Assembly: GCA_026709365.1 (NCBI GenBank)
Contig: JAPOTD010000007.1
Coordinates: 17,777 to 81,776, forward strand
Direction of reading: 5' to 3'
Source of the DNA: Gammaproteobacteria bacterium
GTDB lineage: Bacteria; Pseudomonadota; Gammaproteobacteria; Pseudomonadales; Azotimanducaceae
DNA: 64,000 bases
Shown: positions 9,366-21,283 of the stretch, piece after piece
How positions within the stretch are numbered: position 1 is the first letter of the stretch
Layout of the letters: each line of letters starts with the position of its first letter
Translations under genes and position numbers: made by a program
Notes under the pieces: model-generated
The model's input: the letters and a program-made list of their open reading frames with translations, nothing else
What the model was told of the DNA's origin: nothing
The model's database searches: none

Positions 9366-10073
9366 ATGCGGTTTCACAGGGTTCAGACCACTCAAACAGC
9401 TTTGGTCGCCTCTTGCCTCAGCCTGGCCGCCACTTGCCTCGGCCTGGCAGCCGCAGCCCACGCGACGGGGGATCCGGCAGCGGGCAAGGCGCTGTCCTTG
9501 ACCTGCTCGGCTTGCCACGGCATGGACGGCGCTACTGGCCTGGACCCAACCTACCCGGACTTGGCCGGCCAGAACGAAAGATACCTGCTGCGCCAGTTGC
9601 AACTCATCCAATCCAACGAGCGCCCCATCCTGCTGATGACCGGCCAGCTCACCGGCAAGTCGGAGCGGGACTTGGAGAACCTGGCCGCCTACTACGCCTC
9701 CCTGCCGGGCAGGATCAGGCAGGCCGGGGGCGAGGACGAGGCCATCGACCAAGCCGAAGCCATCTATCGCGGCGGCATCCTGGCGCGCCAGGTGCCAGCC
9801 TGCATGGCCTGCCACTCACCGTCCGGCGGCGGCAACGCGCCAGCCGGGTTTCCGCGCCTGAGAGGCCAGCCTTCGGCCTACACCGAAGAGCAGCTCAAGG
9901 CCTACCGCGAAGGCGAGCGCCGCACGGACGAGGACTACGGCGGCATGATGCGCGATGCGGCGCGCGGGCTGACCGACAAGGAAGTCAGCCTGCTGGCCGA
10001 CTATCTGCAGGGCCTGATGCCCGCCGACCACGCATCGGCATCGGCTGCGGACTACAGCAGCGCGGCGGATTGA
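9366..10073 (+). CDS. Cytochrome c4 (dihaem)
   Basis: 235 aa with a signal peptide (about residues 1-33), so periplasmic. Two class I cytochrome domains follow, with haem sites CSACH (47-51) and CMACH (146-150), and Met ligands expected in ILLMTGQL and GGMMRDAA. Cytochrome c4 carries electrons to terminal oxidases. The start ATG at 9366 has GAGG seven bases upstream. The downstream gene is dsbA, a conserved gammaproteobacterial order that links c-type haem attachment to disulfide chemistry. Confidence 0.93.
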   Translation: MRFHRVQTTQTALVASCLSLAATCLGLAAAAHATGDPAAGKALSLTCSACHGMDGATGLDPTYPDLAGQNERYLLRQLQLIQSNERPILLMTGQLTGKSERDLENLAAYYASLPGRIRQAGGEDEAIDQAEAIYRGGILARQVPACMACHSPSGGGNAPAGFPRLRGQPSAYTEEQLKAYREGERRTDEDYGGMMRDAARGLTDKEVSLLADYLQGLMPADHASASAADYSSAAD

Positions 10074-10101
10074 ACCCGTCCGCCCACCCAAGGAGAGCGT
10101 C

Positions 10102-10755
10102 ATGCGCCGATTCAAGCTGCTGCTCGGCATCGCTGCCGCGCTGACTGCCAGCGTCTGCCAAGCCGAGGCGGCCTTTCAGGAGGGCGTCCACTATGAGAGG
10201 CTGGCCGTGCCGGTGGAAACCGCCGATGCCAGCCGGGTGGAGGTGGTCGAGGTGTTCAGCTACGTCTGCGTTCATTGCTATACCTTTGAGCCCTACATTG
10301 AGGCCTGGCGGGCGAAGCTCGACGAGGACGTGTCGTTTCGGCGCATGCCCGCGGTGTTCAGCCCCCAGTGGGCGGAATTCGCCCGCCTGTTCTACGCCGC
10401 CGTTCAACTCGGCGTTCTGGACGAGGTGCATGGTGACATCTTCAAAGCCTTGCATGAGCGCGGGCAAGACCTCTCTGACCGCTCGATCGCGGCCCGCTTC
10501 TTCGCCACCGCTGCCGAAGTGGATGGCAACGACTTCGAGGCGGCGCTCACCTCGTTCAGCCTGGAAGGCCAAGTGCAGCGGGCCGTTGCGGCTGCGAAGG
10601 CCTACGGCGTCACGGGAACCCCCAGCCTGGTGATCAACGGCAAGTTCCGCATAGACACCGGAATGGCGGCCAACAGTTTCCAGGCAATGCTTGATGTGGC
10701 CAGCTTTCTGATCGACGCCGAACGCGCCCTGGCCGGCGAGGAAGCTGACCAATGA
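10102..10755 (+). CDS. dsbA: Thiol:disulfide interchange protein DsbA
   Basis: 217 aa with a signal peptide (about 1-22), so periplasmic. The thioredoxin fold carries active site CVHC (56-59; E. coli has CPHC) and the cis-proline loop TGTPSLVING. It donates disulfides to exported proteins and is normally re-oxidised by DsbB, which is not in this window. AAGGAGAG lies in front of the ATG. It sits 28 bp after cytochrome c4 and 4 bp before the EEP-family gene. Confidence 0.94.
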   Translation: MRRFKLLLGIAAALTASVCQAEAAFQEGVHYERLAVPVETADASRVEVVEVFSYVCVHCYTFEPYIEAWRAKLDEDVSFRRMPAVFSPQWAEFARLFYAAVQLGVLDEVHGDIFKALHERGQDLSDRSIAARFFATAAEVDGNDFEAALTSFSLEGQVQRAVAAAKAYGVTGTPSLVINGKFRIDTGMAANSFQAMLDVASFLIDAERALAGEEADQ

Positions 10756-10759
10756 CAAG

Positions 10760-11626
10760 ATGCCGCAGCTAGGCGCCACGACGGTCAACAGTCCCGCCGA
10801 AGGCGCGGGGCAAGACGGTTCAGGGTTCCGGCGCTTCGTTGCGGATGAGCCAGCCATCCCCCCATTGACCAAGCAGCGCCCCGCCGAAGGCGAGGCGCTG
10901 CGGCTGCTGAGCTTCAACATCCAAGTCGGGATCAAGACCAGCCGCTACCGGCAATACGTCACTAAGGGCTGGAAGCACGTCCTGCCCCACCTCAGCCGCC
11001 AGCACAACCTGATGCGCATCGCCGACGTGGTGGCGGGCTACGACCTAGTGGCCCTGCAGGAAGTGGACGGCGGCAGCCTGCGCAGCGGCTTCGTCAATCA
11101 GGTGGAGTACCTCGCGACGCGGGCGGGCTTTCCCCATTGGTACGCCCAGTTGAACCGCGACCTGGGACCGCTGGCGCAGCACGGCAACGGCCTGCTGACG
11201 CGGGTCAGGCCGCTGAGCCTGGAGGACCACAAGCTGCCCGGCCTGATCCCCGGCCGGGGCGCCATCGTCGCCCGCCTGCCCTGCCGGGGGGCGGAGATCC
11301 TGGTGGTGCTGCTGCATCTATCCTGGGGCGGCGTCTCCCGGCAAGCCCAGTTGGCCTATGTTCGGGAGCTGATCAAGGGCGAAGACCACGCGGTGGTCAT
11401 GGGCGACATGAACGGTCATCTCGCGCGCCTGCTGTCGCGCTCGGCGCTGAAGCACTCGCCACTGCGTTCGGCGGCGGCGCCGGAGCCCACCTGGCCGGCC
11501 TGGAGCCCGGCCTTGGCCTTGGACCATGTGCTGGTCACCCCCGGCATCCGCGTGGACGACCATGCCGTGCTCGATTGCCGTCTTTCGGATCACCGGCCGG
11601 TCGCGGTGACCCTGACGCCGCGCTGA
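10760..11626 (+). CDS. Endonuclease/exonuclease/phosphatase (EEP) family protein
   Basis: 288 aa. The metal-dependent EEP fold is shown by LRLLSFNIQVG, LVALQEVD (catalytic Glu), GDMNGH, LALDHVLVT and the terminal SDHRPVAVTL (Asp-His pair). The substrate could be nucleic acid, a phosphoinositide-like lipid or another phosphodiester; I cannot tell which. The gene follows dsbA by 4 bp, which is its usual place next to cytochrome c4/dsbA in Pseudomonas-like genomes. No signal peptide is evident. Confidence 0.85.
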   Translation: MPQLGATTVNSPAEGAGQDGSGFRRFVADEPAIPPLTKQRPAEGEALRLLSFNIQVGIKTSRYRQYVTKGWKHVLPHLSRQHNLMRIADVVAGYDLVALQEVDGGSLRSGFVNQVEYLATRAGFPHWYAQLNRDLGPLAQHGNGLLTRVRPLSLEDHKLPGLIPGRGAIVARLPCRGAEILVVLLHLSWGGVSRQAQLAYVRELIKGEDHAVVMGDMNGHLARLLSRSALKHSPLRSAAAPEPTWPAWSPALALDHVLVTPGIRVDDHAVLDCRLSDHRPVAVTLTPR

Positions 11627-11637
11627 AGGCCCAACCG

Positions 11638-14303
<2,666 letters not shown>

Positions 14304-14307
<4 letters not shown>

Positions 14308-15131
14308 AGCGGCCTCATCGCGCAGCAACCCGGCAGCGGGCGCAGCGGGTCCACATCGTCGGCTGCCGCCGCAGCGGCACCACCCTGATGATGGAACTGC
14401 TTTGGTACAGCTACGCCTTCAGCGGCCGCGGCGAGCACGAAACCTCCCTGCTGGAGCCGGTGCCACCCGGCCAAACCCTCTACTTGACCAAGAAGCCGCC
14501 GGACACCATGCGCATCATCCGCGCCTTCCTGCGCGACAGCGACACCTACCTGATCGCCATGCTGCGCGACCCCAGGGCGGTGGTCGCGAGCCGCCACCGC
14601 GACCGCCCGGACGTTTACTTCGCAAGCTTCCAGCGCTGGCGAGCCTACGCCGCCGCCATCAAGCGCCTGGGGGACCACCCGCGCTTCAAGGTCATCCGCT
14701 TTGAATCCCTGATCACCGCGCCGGAGGCCGTGCAAGCGGACCTGGAAGCCTGGCTGCCCTTTCTGTCCCGGTGCCGCGCCTGCCCTGGCGGCGCCAGCCG
14801 CGCCTTCGCCGAGTATCCCGAAGGCGCTGCCGTGCCGCCCTTGGCCGAAGCGTCACTGAACGGCGCACGGCCCTTCGACGCCGCCCGCCTGGACGGTTGG
14901 CGCAGCCACCTGCCACGCATCAAGGGCCAACTCGAGGCCCACCCCGATCTGGCCCAAAGCCTGATCGAATTCGGCTACGAAGCCGACGATGCCTGGACCG
15001 CCCTGCTCGAAGGCGTCGCCCCCTACCGTCAAACCTACAAGGAAACGTCCCCATCACCGTGGCGGCGCTGGGAGACCAACCTGCGCCACCGCCTGAAGAC
15101 CCGGCGCTACCTGCGCAGCAGGCGGATTTAG
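14304..15131 (+). CDS. Sulfotransferase-like protein
   Basis: 275 aa. The 5'-phosphosulfate loop VHIVGCRRSGTTLMMELL lies close to the N-terminus, and YLIAMLRDPRAVVASRH is the 3'-phosphate signature. The start GTG at 14304 overlaps the aceE stop (GTGA), which is why I reject the much longer open phase running upstream. The C-terminus is very basic (many Arg in the last 30 residues). It is unrelated in order to the two sulfotransferases at the window start but belongs to the same broad family. Substrate unknown. Confidence 0.8.
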
Positions 15132-15153
15132 GGGCCGCTGAAGCGGCCCCTAA
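15128..15153 (+). terminator. Strong hairpin after the aceE/sulfotransferase operon
   Basis: TTAGGGGCCGCT and its exact reverse complement AGCGGCCCCTAA are separated by only two bases, giving a 12-bp near-perfect stem that begins at the stop codon. It is followed by GTTGGGGTTTT. This is a probable intrinsic terminator, although the T-run is not immediately adjacent. Confidence 0.7.
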
Positions 15154-15242
15154 GCCCGTTGGGGTTTTGCTGACGCAAAACTCTGGCGGGGGGTTGACGG
15201 GGTGATCCTCGGAAAAGGAGCTTCGCGCCGACGAAAGTCCAA

Positions 15243-15280
15243 CGCGGCTGTCAGGCCGCGCCGCGGCTGTCAGGCCGCGC
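15243..15280. repeat. Two tandem 19-bp palindromic units
   Basis: CGCGGCTGTCAGGCCGCGC occurs twice in direct succession. Each unit folds as CGCGGC-TGTCA-GGCCGCG-like hairpin. The rest of the 15154-15545 gap holds only the long inverted repeat at 15394-15467 and no convincing gene. Confidence 0.75.
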
Positions 15281-15393
15281 GGCGTCCTGCCCCGCCTCGA
15301 ATCCCGGCGGCCTGCTTTGGAGGCGCGACTTTTCCCTACAAGCTTCTAAACCAGCTTCAGCAAACGGAGTTAGGCGGAGTTCCCTGGTTCATA

Positions 15394-15467
15394 TCGAGGG
15401 CGGGACGCCCTTATCCGTGGGTCGTCGCCCGAACCAAGCGGACTCCCGGAGGGCGTCCCGCCCTCGA
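15394..15467. repeat. 18-bp inverted repeat with 38-nt loop (REP-like GAGGGCGGGACGCCC)
   Basis: TCGAGGGCGGGACGCCCT at 15394-15411 is repeated as its exact reverse complement at 15450-15467. The GAGGGC...GCCCTC core recurs in other intergenic gaps of the window (17083, 48778 and inside the 4921 element), as in a dispersed extragenic palindrome family. Confidence 0.75.
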
Positions 15468-15545
15468 TTGGAAGTCTGCGCGACAACACAGCGGGTTTGC
15501 ACAACCGCTCAGTATCGGCTGAAGCATGTTTACACGCATGTTTCC

Positions 15546-15749
15546 CTATAGCCGCCCGGCCCTGTCCGCCTCATCCAGGATGGCGGTCAGCAGATCGCGG
15601 GCGGTGGCGCCTTCGTCCTCGCCCGTTTCGCCGCTCTTGGAGCTGATGCCGGGAATGCGGGCGATCATCAGGGCGCCGGAAACGGAATAGACGCCCGAAT
15701 AGCGCTTGCCCTTGTAGTCGATGGGCAGTTGGGTGGTGGGTGTGGCCAT
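15546..15749 (-). CDS. Small conserved-looking hypothetical protein
   Basis: A 67-aa protein starting at MATPTTQLPIDYKGKRYSG. The pattern IDYKGKRYSGVYSVSGALMIARIPG looks like a small beta-rich domain, followed by an acidic linker and a helix (ARDLLTAILDEADRAG). The phase is open 30 codons further upstream, but that part is compositionally unlike a protein. No function recognised. Isolated between the sulfotransferase terminator and the phosphodiesterase remnant. Confidence 0.5.
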   Translation of the reverse strand: MATPTTQLPIDYKGKRYSGVYSVSGALMIARIPGISSKSGETGEDEGATARDLLTAILDEADRAGRL

Positions 15750-15934
15750 GTTGGAGATTCGCTGGGGGAAGTTGCTGGATAACATAGCACGGAACCTGTT
15801 TGACGGGCGGACATCCCCGCCGCCCGACGCCTGCGTCACGAGGGCCGCACCAGCGGCCTGGTGGTCAACACGCTGCCGCCCGTTGTTCTGAACGTGCCAA
15901 CCAACCCCCTATGCGCGTTGATTCCCTGCCGCTG

Positions 15935-16134
15935 CCTGTCTCCCGACGGCCACGGGCACCGCCCGGATCATCCGGACATGGGCGGGGTTCTCATCGCCTT
16001 AGGCCGCTGCGTTCAGGCGGACACAAGGCTTCCCGCCGCGCCACAAGATCGACATCGCCGCCGACGTCGCCCGGCTGCTCAATATCGAGCCAACGGTCGA
16101 GTCGAAAGGCGCAACCACTGTGGGCGGCGGCTGA
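15935..16134 (+). pseudogene. C-terminal remnant of a type I phosphodiesterase/nucleotide pyrophosphatase-like gene
   Basis: One phase reads SPDGHGHRPDHPDMGGVLIALG, and after a frameshift near 16040 another reads HKIDIAADVARLLNIEP to a stop at 16132-16134. Joined, these resemble the end of alkaline-phosphatase-superfamily phosphodiesterases, in which G-HGYxxxxPDM-xxxIAxG is followed by a hydrophobic helix and LLGIEP. No intact upstream catalytic part is present, so this is a decayed fragment. The assignment rests on pattern memory and is tentative. Confidence 0.4.
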
Positions 16135-16237
16135 CCCGATCACGCCGAAGCGCCGGCCAACGATTCAACAACCATCTGTGGCGCTCCTTTGCGCTTCGCT
16201 TGTATGCTTGGCGTGGTGCTTGAATCGAGAAACCAAA

Positions 16238-17077
16238 ATGAAGATAAGACCCACGGAAAGCGGCTGCGGCGCGGAGATCGAAGGCGTTAACCTCAAGGCC
16301 ATGTCGGACAACGAGGTGGAGGCCGTCGCCGATGCCCAGGCGGCCTACGGCGTCGTCTTCTTTCGCGGCCAAACGCTGACCGCCGATGACCAGCTCGCTG
16401 CCGCGCGGCGCTTCGGCCCGATCAACGTCAACCGCTTCTTCACGCCGGTCCCGGAGCAGCCGCAGGTGGCCATGGTGCTCAAGGAAGCCCACCACACAAC
16501 CAACGTCGGCGGTGGCTGGCACACCGACCACTCCTATGACCACGCACCGGCGTTGGGATCCATGCTGCACGCCTTGGAACTGCCGAGTTCCGGCGGCGAT
16601 ACGCTGTTCGCGAGCATGTTCAAAGCCTATGAAGCGCTCTCCCCGGAATTGCGGCGAACCGTGGCAGGGTTGCGCGCCGTGCATTCAAGCCGCCACATCT
16701 TCGGCGCCAAGGCCGCCTACGCCCAAAACGAGGACGAGCGCTATCACAACGCCGAGCGGGCTACCCAGGACGCCGTGCACCCGGTAGTGATCAGCCACCC
16801 CCGTTCGGGTCGGCCGGCGTTGTACGTGAACCCGGGCTTCACGGTGTGCATTGATGGCTGGACGGACGAGGAGTCTCGATCACTGCTGGGGCGCCTTTAC
16901 GAGGTCGCCAGCCGAGAGGAGCACGTCTGCCGGTTCCGCTGGGAGGTCGGCAGCGTCGCGTTCTGGGACAACCGGGCGACTTGGCACTACGCCCTCAACG
17001 ACTACCCCGGACAGCGGCGGCTGATGCATCGGGTGACCGTGGACGGCGGAGAACTCAGCCCGTTCAATGGAATTTGA
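16238..17077 (+). CDS. TauD/TfdA-family Fe(II)/2-oxoglutarate dioxygenase
   Basis: 279 aa. The iron ligands are seen as HxD in GGGWHTDHSYD and the distal His in NRATWHYAL; the 2-oxoglutarate-binding Arg is in QRRLMHRVT. The N-terminus (GAEIEGVNLKAMSDNEV) is typical of taurine or alkanesulfonate/aryloxyalkanoate dioxygenases. The substrate cannot be set from sequence alone. ATG at 16238; open phase upstream is not coding. A small hairpin follows at 17083. Confidence 0.88.
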   Translation: MKIRPTESGCGAEIEGVNLKAMSDNEVEAVADAQAAYGVVFFRGQTLTADDQLAAARRFGPINVNRFFTPVPEQPQVAMVLKEAHHTTNVGGGWHTDHSYDHAPALGSMLHALELPSSGGDTLFASMFKAYEALSPELRRTVAGLRAVHSSRHIFGAKAAYAQNEDERYHNAERATQDAVHPVVISHPRSGRPALYVNPGFTVCIDGWTDEESRSLLGRLYEVASREEHVCRFRWEVGSVAFWDNRATWHYALNDYPGQRRLMHRVTVDGGELSPFNGI

Positions 17078-17082
17078 TGCGG

Positions 17083-17105
17083 TTCGAGGGCAGTCCGCCC
17101 TCGAA
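17083..17105 (+). terminator. Palindrome after the dioxygenase gene
   Basis: TTCGAGGGC-AGTCC-GCCCTCGAA: a perfect 9-bp stem with a 5-nt loop six bases after the stop codon. It may act as a terminator or mRNA 3'-end stabiliser and belongs to the GAGGGC palindrome family. Confidence 0.6.
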
Positions 17106-17293
17106 CTGGGGAATCCCGCCTGCTTCGGGAGCTGCTCCGCTGCGCCACCGGATGGCTGGCCGCGTTAAAATCCGGCAGAGATCCCACGAGGCGATGCCCC
17201 GGACTGACAAGCAAGCGGTCGCTGGGCGCAGAAGCTGGCCGATGGGCTAGTGCTCGCACTCAAGAGGCACGATCGAGTAGCTCAGGGGGGCGC

Positions 17294-18904
17294 ATGATGG
17301 CCGAAACGTTAAGAAAGCGCAGCTTCTGGACTTGGGGCTTCACCGCCGACGAGCCAAGCTTGGCCGACCGACGGGAGGCCGCGAAACGCATCGCCCGGCG
17401 CACCGGCATCGAAGTGACGCCGCCGCCGGTGCCGAACCTAGCCGATATCGAGATTCGGCCACCGCGCCTTAGGGTGCCCGCCGCCCTGCAGGGCTGGGTG
17501 AGGACTGATGCGGAGGAGCGGCTGCTGCACACCTACGGCGGCCACCCGCTGGAGCTGCTGGCGGCGCTGCGGGGCCGCTTCGAGAATCCCCCGGACGCGG
17601 TGGCCCACCCAGCCACCGATGAGCAGCTTGAGCGGACCTTGGCTTGGGCGCACGACCAAGGCCATGCGGTGGTGCCCTACGGGGGCGGCACCTCCGTGGT
17701 GTGGGGCGTCAACGCCCCAGCGCAGGCCGACGGCGTGGTCACCATTGATCTCGACCGCCTCAACCGGGTGCTGGAACTCGATCCGGTGTCCCGCGCCGTC
17801 CGGGTGCAGGCTGGCCTGCTCGGCCCGGACCTTGAGGACTTCCTGCGCCCCGAAGGGCTCACCCTGCGTCACTTCCCCCAGAGCTTCCCGTGGTCCACGG
17901 TCGGCGGTTGGGTGGCGACCCGTTCCGGAGGCCATTACGCCACCAACCACACCCACATCGACGACTTCGTGGAGAGCGCGCGCATGCTCACCCCCAAGGG
18001 CTGGTGGGAATCCCGCCGCCTGCCGGGCAGCGGGGCCGGCCCGAGCCCGGATCGGATGGTGATCGGCTCCGAAGGCGTGCTCGGCATCATCAGCGAGTGC
18101 TGGCTGCGCCTGCAGAAGCGGCCAACCTTCCGGGCCACGGCGGGCATTGCCTTCGACAGTTGGGCGCAGGGCGCCGAAGCGGTGCGGCAAGTCGTCCAAG
18201 CCAAGCTCTGGCCCGCCAACCTGCGCCTGCTCGATCCGGTGGAGGCGCGCCAGAGCGCTGGGGTCGAGGACGGCTCGGCGCTGCTGATCGTCGGCTTCGA
18301 GTCCGCTGACGCCCCCCAGGACGCCAATATCCACGCCGCGGTGGCCATCGCCCGAGACGCTGGGGGGCGCATCGACGACGAAGCCATCCGCATCGACGAC
18401 GGCAAAGGCCGCGCCACCGGTCGGGGCGGGGCAGTGGGCGCTTGGCGGAGCGCCTTCATCGGCGTCAACGCCGGCTTGACCAACGGTCTGGGCCTGCTTT
18501 CGGACACCTTCGAGACTGCCATCACCTGGGATAAGTTCGCGGATTTCGACGACGCGGTGCGCGAGGCGATGGGCGATGCGTTGAGCCGCACGCTCGGCGC
18601 CGGCGCGAGCCTCTCCTGCCGCTTCACCCACGTTTATCCGGACGGCCCGGCACCCTACTACAGCTTCTCCGGCCCCGCCGCGCTCGGCGGCGAGTTCGAG
18701 CAGTGGTCAGCGCTCAAGGCCGCCGCCAGCGAAGCGGTGGTTGCCGCCGGAGGCACCATCACCCATCATCATGCCGTGGGCCGGATGCACCGTCCTGGCT
18801 ATGACCGCCAGCGCCCGGACCTGTTCGCCAACGCCTACCTCGCCGCCAAGCGCGCCGTCGATCCCAAGGGCCTGATGAACCCCGGCGTCCTGTTCGACCC
18901 GTAA
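17294..18904 (+). CDS. FAD-binding oxidase of the alkyldihydroxyacetonephosphate synthase (ADPS) type
   Basis: 536 aa. The N-terminal RKRSFWTWGF and the FAD PP-loop VVPYGGGTSVVWG (about residues 128-140), then FPQSFPWSTVGGWVATRSGGH, place it with ADPS-like FAD_binding_4 enzymes. The C-terminal ITHHHAVGRMH keeps the triple His motif of ADPS active sites, and the chain ends KGLMNPGVLFDP. ADPS makes the ether bond of alkyl lipids; the bacterial homologues may do this or act on other alcohols and hydroxyacids. A purine-rich AGGGGGG precedes the ATG. Confidence 0.85.
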   Translation: MMAETLRKRSFWTWGFTADEPSLADRREAAKRIARRTGIEVTPPPVPNLADIEIRPPRLRVPAALQGWVRTDAEERLLHTYGGHPLELLAALRGRFENPPDAVAHPATDEQLERTLAWAHDQGHAVVPYGGGTSVVWGVNAPAQADGVVTIDLDRLNRVLELDPVSRAVRVQAGLLGPDLEDFLRPEGLTLRHFPQSFPWSTVGGWVATRSGGHYATNHTHIDDFVESARMLTPKGWWESRRLPGSGAGPSPDRMVIGSEGVLGIISECWLRLQKRPTFRATAGIAFDSWAQGAEAVRQVVQAKLWPANLRLLDPVEARQSAGVEDGSALLIVGFESADAPQDANIHAAVAIARDAGGRIDDEAIRIDDGKGRATGRGGAVGAWRSAFIGVNAGLTNGLGLLSDTFETAITWDKFADFDDAVREAMGDALSRTLGAGASLSCRFTHVYPDGPAPYYSFSGPAALGGEFEQWSALKAAASEAVVAAGGTITHHHAVGRMHRPGYDRQRPDLFANAYLAAKRAVDPKGLMNPGVLFDP

Positions 18905-18919
18905 ACGCCAGTCGCGCCT

Positions 18920-21259
18920 GTGAGCCACCGCGGGTTCATCTTGCAAGCAGCCAGCCAAACGCGCGCTGGTGGAGCCTGCGAAGTGCAGCTTTGCGGACGC
19001 TTGGAGAACGGTGACGGCTTCCGGGTGCGGGATCGGCTTGAGGCGGCCCGCTTCTACATCCGCACCCAGGATGCCGTTGCGCTCAAGGCCCCGGACTGGC
19101 GGAATGCCACCCTGTCACGGTCGCCAAAGGCCACGTTCGGCGGCGAACCCGTCACTGAGGTGCGGGGCACGGTGCCCGAGGTCCGGCAAATCGCCGAACG
19201 GCTCGCCAGCCGCCAAGTGGCCACGTTCGAGGCTGATCTCGACCCGGCGCAGCGCTACCTGATCGATAGGGGCATCAGGGGCGGCTGCCGAATTCACGGG
19301 GAGGCGCAGCCGGACAGCGCGGCGACAGGCGGCGGTTGGCTGTTCACCAACCCGAAAGTCGAGCCTGCCGATGCGGACTTCGCGCCCCGGACGCTCGCCT
19401 TCGACATCGAAACGAACCCCAAGGCGAATCGCCTGCTGGCCATTTCCCTTTACGGCTGCGAAGCCGACGAGGTCTATGTCGTTGACCCCCGCAACCGGCC
19501 CATGCCGCCCAAAGCCATCGGCTGCCCCACCGAGGCGGCGGCCTTGCAGGCCTTCTGCAAGCGGGTGCGAATGCTTGACCCGGACATGCTCACCGGCTGG
19601 AACATCATCGACTTCGACCTCAGCGTGCTCGCAAGGGTGGCAGCCCGGACCAAGGCACCCTTTGAACTCGGACGCTGGCCTGGAGCGCCGCGCATTCGCA
19701 AGGCCCAAGGCTACTTCGGCAGCAGCCGGGCGGACATTCCGGGCCGACTGGCGCTCGACGGCATCGCCCTGCTGCGCGGCGCCTTCGTGCGCATGGACGA
19801 CTACTCCCTGGACGCCGTGGCCCGCACCGTGCTCGGCGAAGGCAAGGCGCTCGAAGGCAACGCCAAGGACCGGGTCGGGGAGATCTTGAGCAACTACGCC
19901 CACGACTTGGAGGCCTTCGCCCTCTACGCCCGCACCGATGCCCGCTTGGCGCTGGAGATCGTTGAGGCCCTCGACCTCGTGAACTTGGCGGTGGCCCGCA
20001 GCCGCCTGACCGGCATGACGCCGGACCGGGTGTCCGCCAGCATCGCTTCGTTCGACTTTCTCTACCTGTCGGAACTCAACCGCCGCCGCCGGGTGGCCTC
20101 CACGCTGGTCCGGGATGAGCAGCAAGCCCGCCGACCCCAATCGGGGGGCCATGTTTTGAACCCCATAGCCGGACTGCACGAAAACGTCTGGGTGTTCGAC
20201 TTCAAGAGCCTCTACCCCAGCCTCATCCGCACCTACAACATCGACCCCCTGGGCTTCATCGAGAGGGACGACGAAGGGCCGTCAAACCCGGTGACGCTCG
20301 CCAACGGCGCCCGCTTCCGCCGCGGCAGCGCCATCCTGCCCGGCCTGCTCGACCGGCTCGCGCCGCAGCGGGACCGGGCCAAGCGCGAGGGCGATGCGGT
20401 GGCCTCCCAAGCGATCAAAATCCTGATGAACTCGTTCTACGGGGTGCTCGGCGCATCCGGCTGCCGCTTCTACAACCCGGACATCGCCAATGCCATCACC
20501 GGCCAGGGGCGGCACCTGCTGCTGTGGTCCAAGGACTGGTTCCAAGCGCGGGGGTTCAAGGTGCTGTACGGCGACACGGACAGCCTGTTCATCGGCTCCG
20601 GGCACAACGACGGCGAGCGGGCATTGGCTGAGGGACCGGCGCTGGCCGCCAGCCTGACCCAGGAACTGGCGGACTTCATCAAGGCTGAGTCCAGCGTGCG
20701 CAGCCGCTTGGAGCTGGAGTTCGAAAAGCTCTACGCCAAGCTGTTTCTGCCGCCGGTGCGCTCCGGGGCCGGCGGCGCCCGCAAACGCTACGCCGGGCTC
20801 GTTTTCGGCGAGGAGGCGCCTGAGTTCATCGGCATGGAAGTGGTGCGACGGGACTGGACGGAGTTCGCCAAGCAGGCCCAACGGGAACTCTACGCCCGCT
20901 TCTTTCGGGGCGAACCGGTGGACGGCTATCTGCGCGAATTGGTGGCGAGATTGCGCAGCGGCGCCTTGGACGACCAACTGGTGTACCGCAAGGGGCTGCG
21001 CAAGGCGATGGGCAACTATCGAGCCGGCAAGCCGCCGCACGTGGCCGCAGCGGAAAAGTCCAAAGCGCCGCCGGGCCGGGTGATCGCCTACCTCATCACC
21101 TTGGCAGGCCCCGAGCCCTTGGACAACCGGAGCGCCCCGCCCGACCGGGAGCACTACGTCCAAGCGCAACTGCGCCCCGTGGCCGCACCCATACTCGCCA
21201 TTTTGGGGCTTAAGTTCGAGCAAGTAATCGGCGATGATCGGCAACTGCGCTTGCTTTAG
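18920..21259 (+). CDS. polB: Family B DNA polymerase (DNA polymerase II)
   Basis: 779 aa, close to E. coli Pol II (783 aa). It has the 3'-5' exonuclease motifs LAFDIETNP (Exo I), TGWNIIDFDL (Exo II) and YARTDARL (Exo III), and the polymerase motifs FDFKSLYPSLI (A), KILMNSFYGVLG (B) and YGDTDSLF (C). All catalytic acids are present. In E. coli it is SOS-induced and restarts damaged forks; I see no clear LexA box in the 15 bp before the GTG start. It follows the ADPS-like gene closely. Confidence 0.95.
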   Translation: MSHRGFILQAASQTRAGGACEVQLCGRLENGDGFRVRDRLEAARFYIRTQDAVALKAPDWRNATLSRSPKATFGGEPVTEVRGTVPEVRQIAERLASRQVATFEADLDPAQRYLIDRGIRGGCRIHGEAQPDSAATGGGWLFTNPKVEPADADFAPRTLAFDIETNPKANRLLAISLYGCEADEVYVVDPRNRPMPPKAIGCPTEAAALQAFCKRVRMLDPDMLTGWNIIDFDLSVLARVAARTKAPFELGRWPGAPRIRKAQGYFGSSRADIPGRLALDGIALLRGAFVRMDDYSLDAVARTVLGEGKALEGNAKDRVGEILSNYAHDLEAFALYARTDARLALEIVEALDLVNLAVARSRLTGMTPDRVSASIASFDFLYLSELNRRRRVASTLVRDEQQARRPQSGGHVLNPIAGLHENVWVFDFKSLYPSLIRTYNIDPLGFIERDDEGPSNPVTLANGARFRRGSAILPGLLDRLAPQRDRAKREGDAVASQAIKILMNSFYGVLGASGCRFYNPDIANAITGQGRHLLLWSKDWFQARGFKVLYGDTDSLFIGSGHNDGERALAEGPALAASLTQELADFIKAESSVRSRLELEFEKLYAKLFLPPVRSGAGGARKRYAGLVFGEEAPEFIGMEVVRRDWTEFAKQAQRELYARFFRGEPVDGYLRELVARLRSGALDDQLVYRKGLRKAMGNYRAGKPPHVAAAEKSKAPPGRVIAYLITLAGPEPLDNRSAPPDREHYVQAQLRPVAAPILAILGLKFEQVIGDDRQLRLL

Positions 21260-21283
21260 TTTGAGCTACTACGGAGGAAAACG

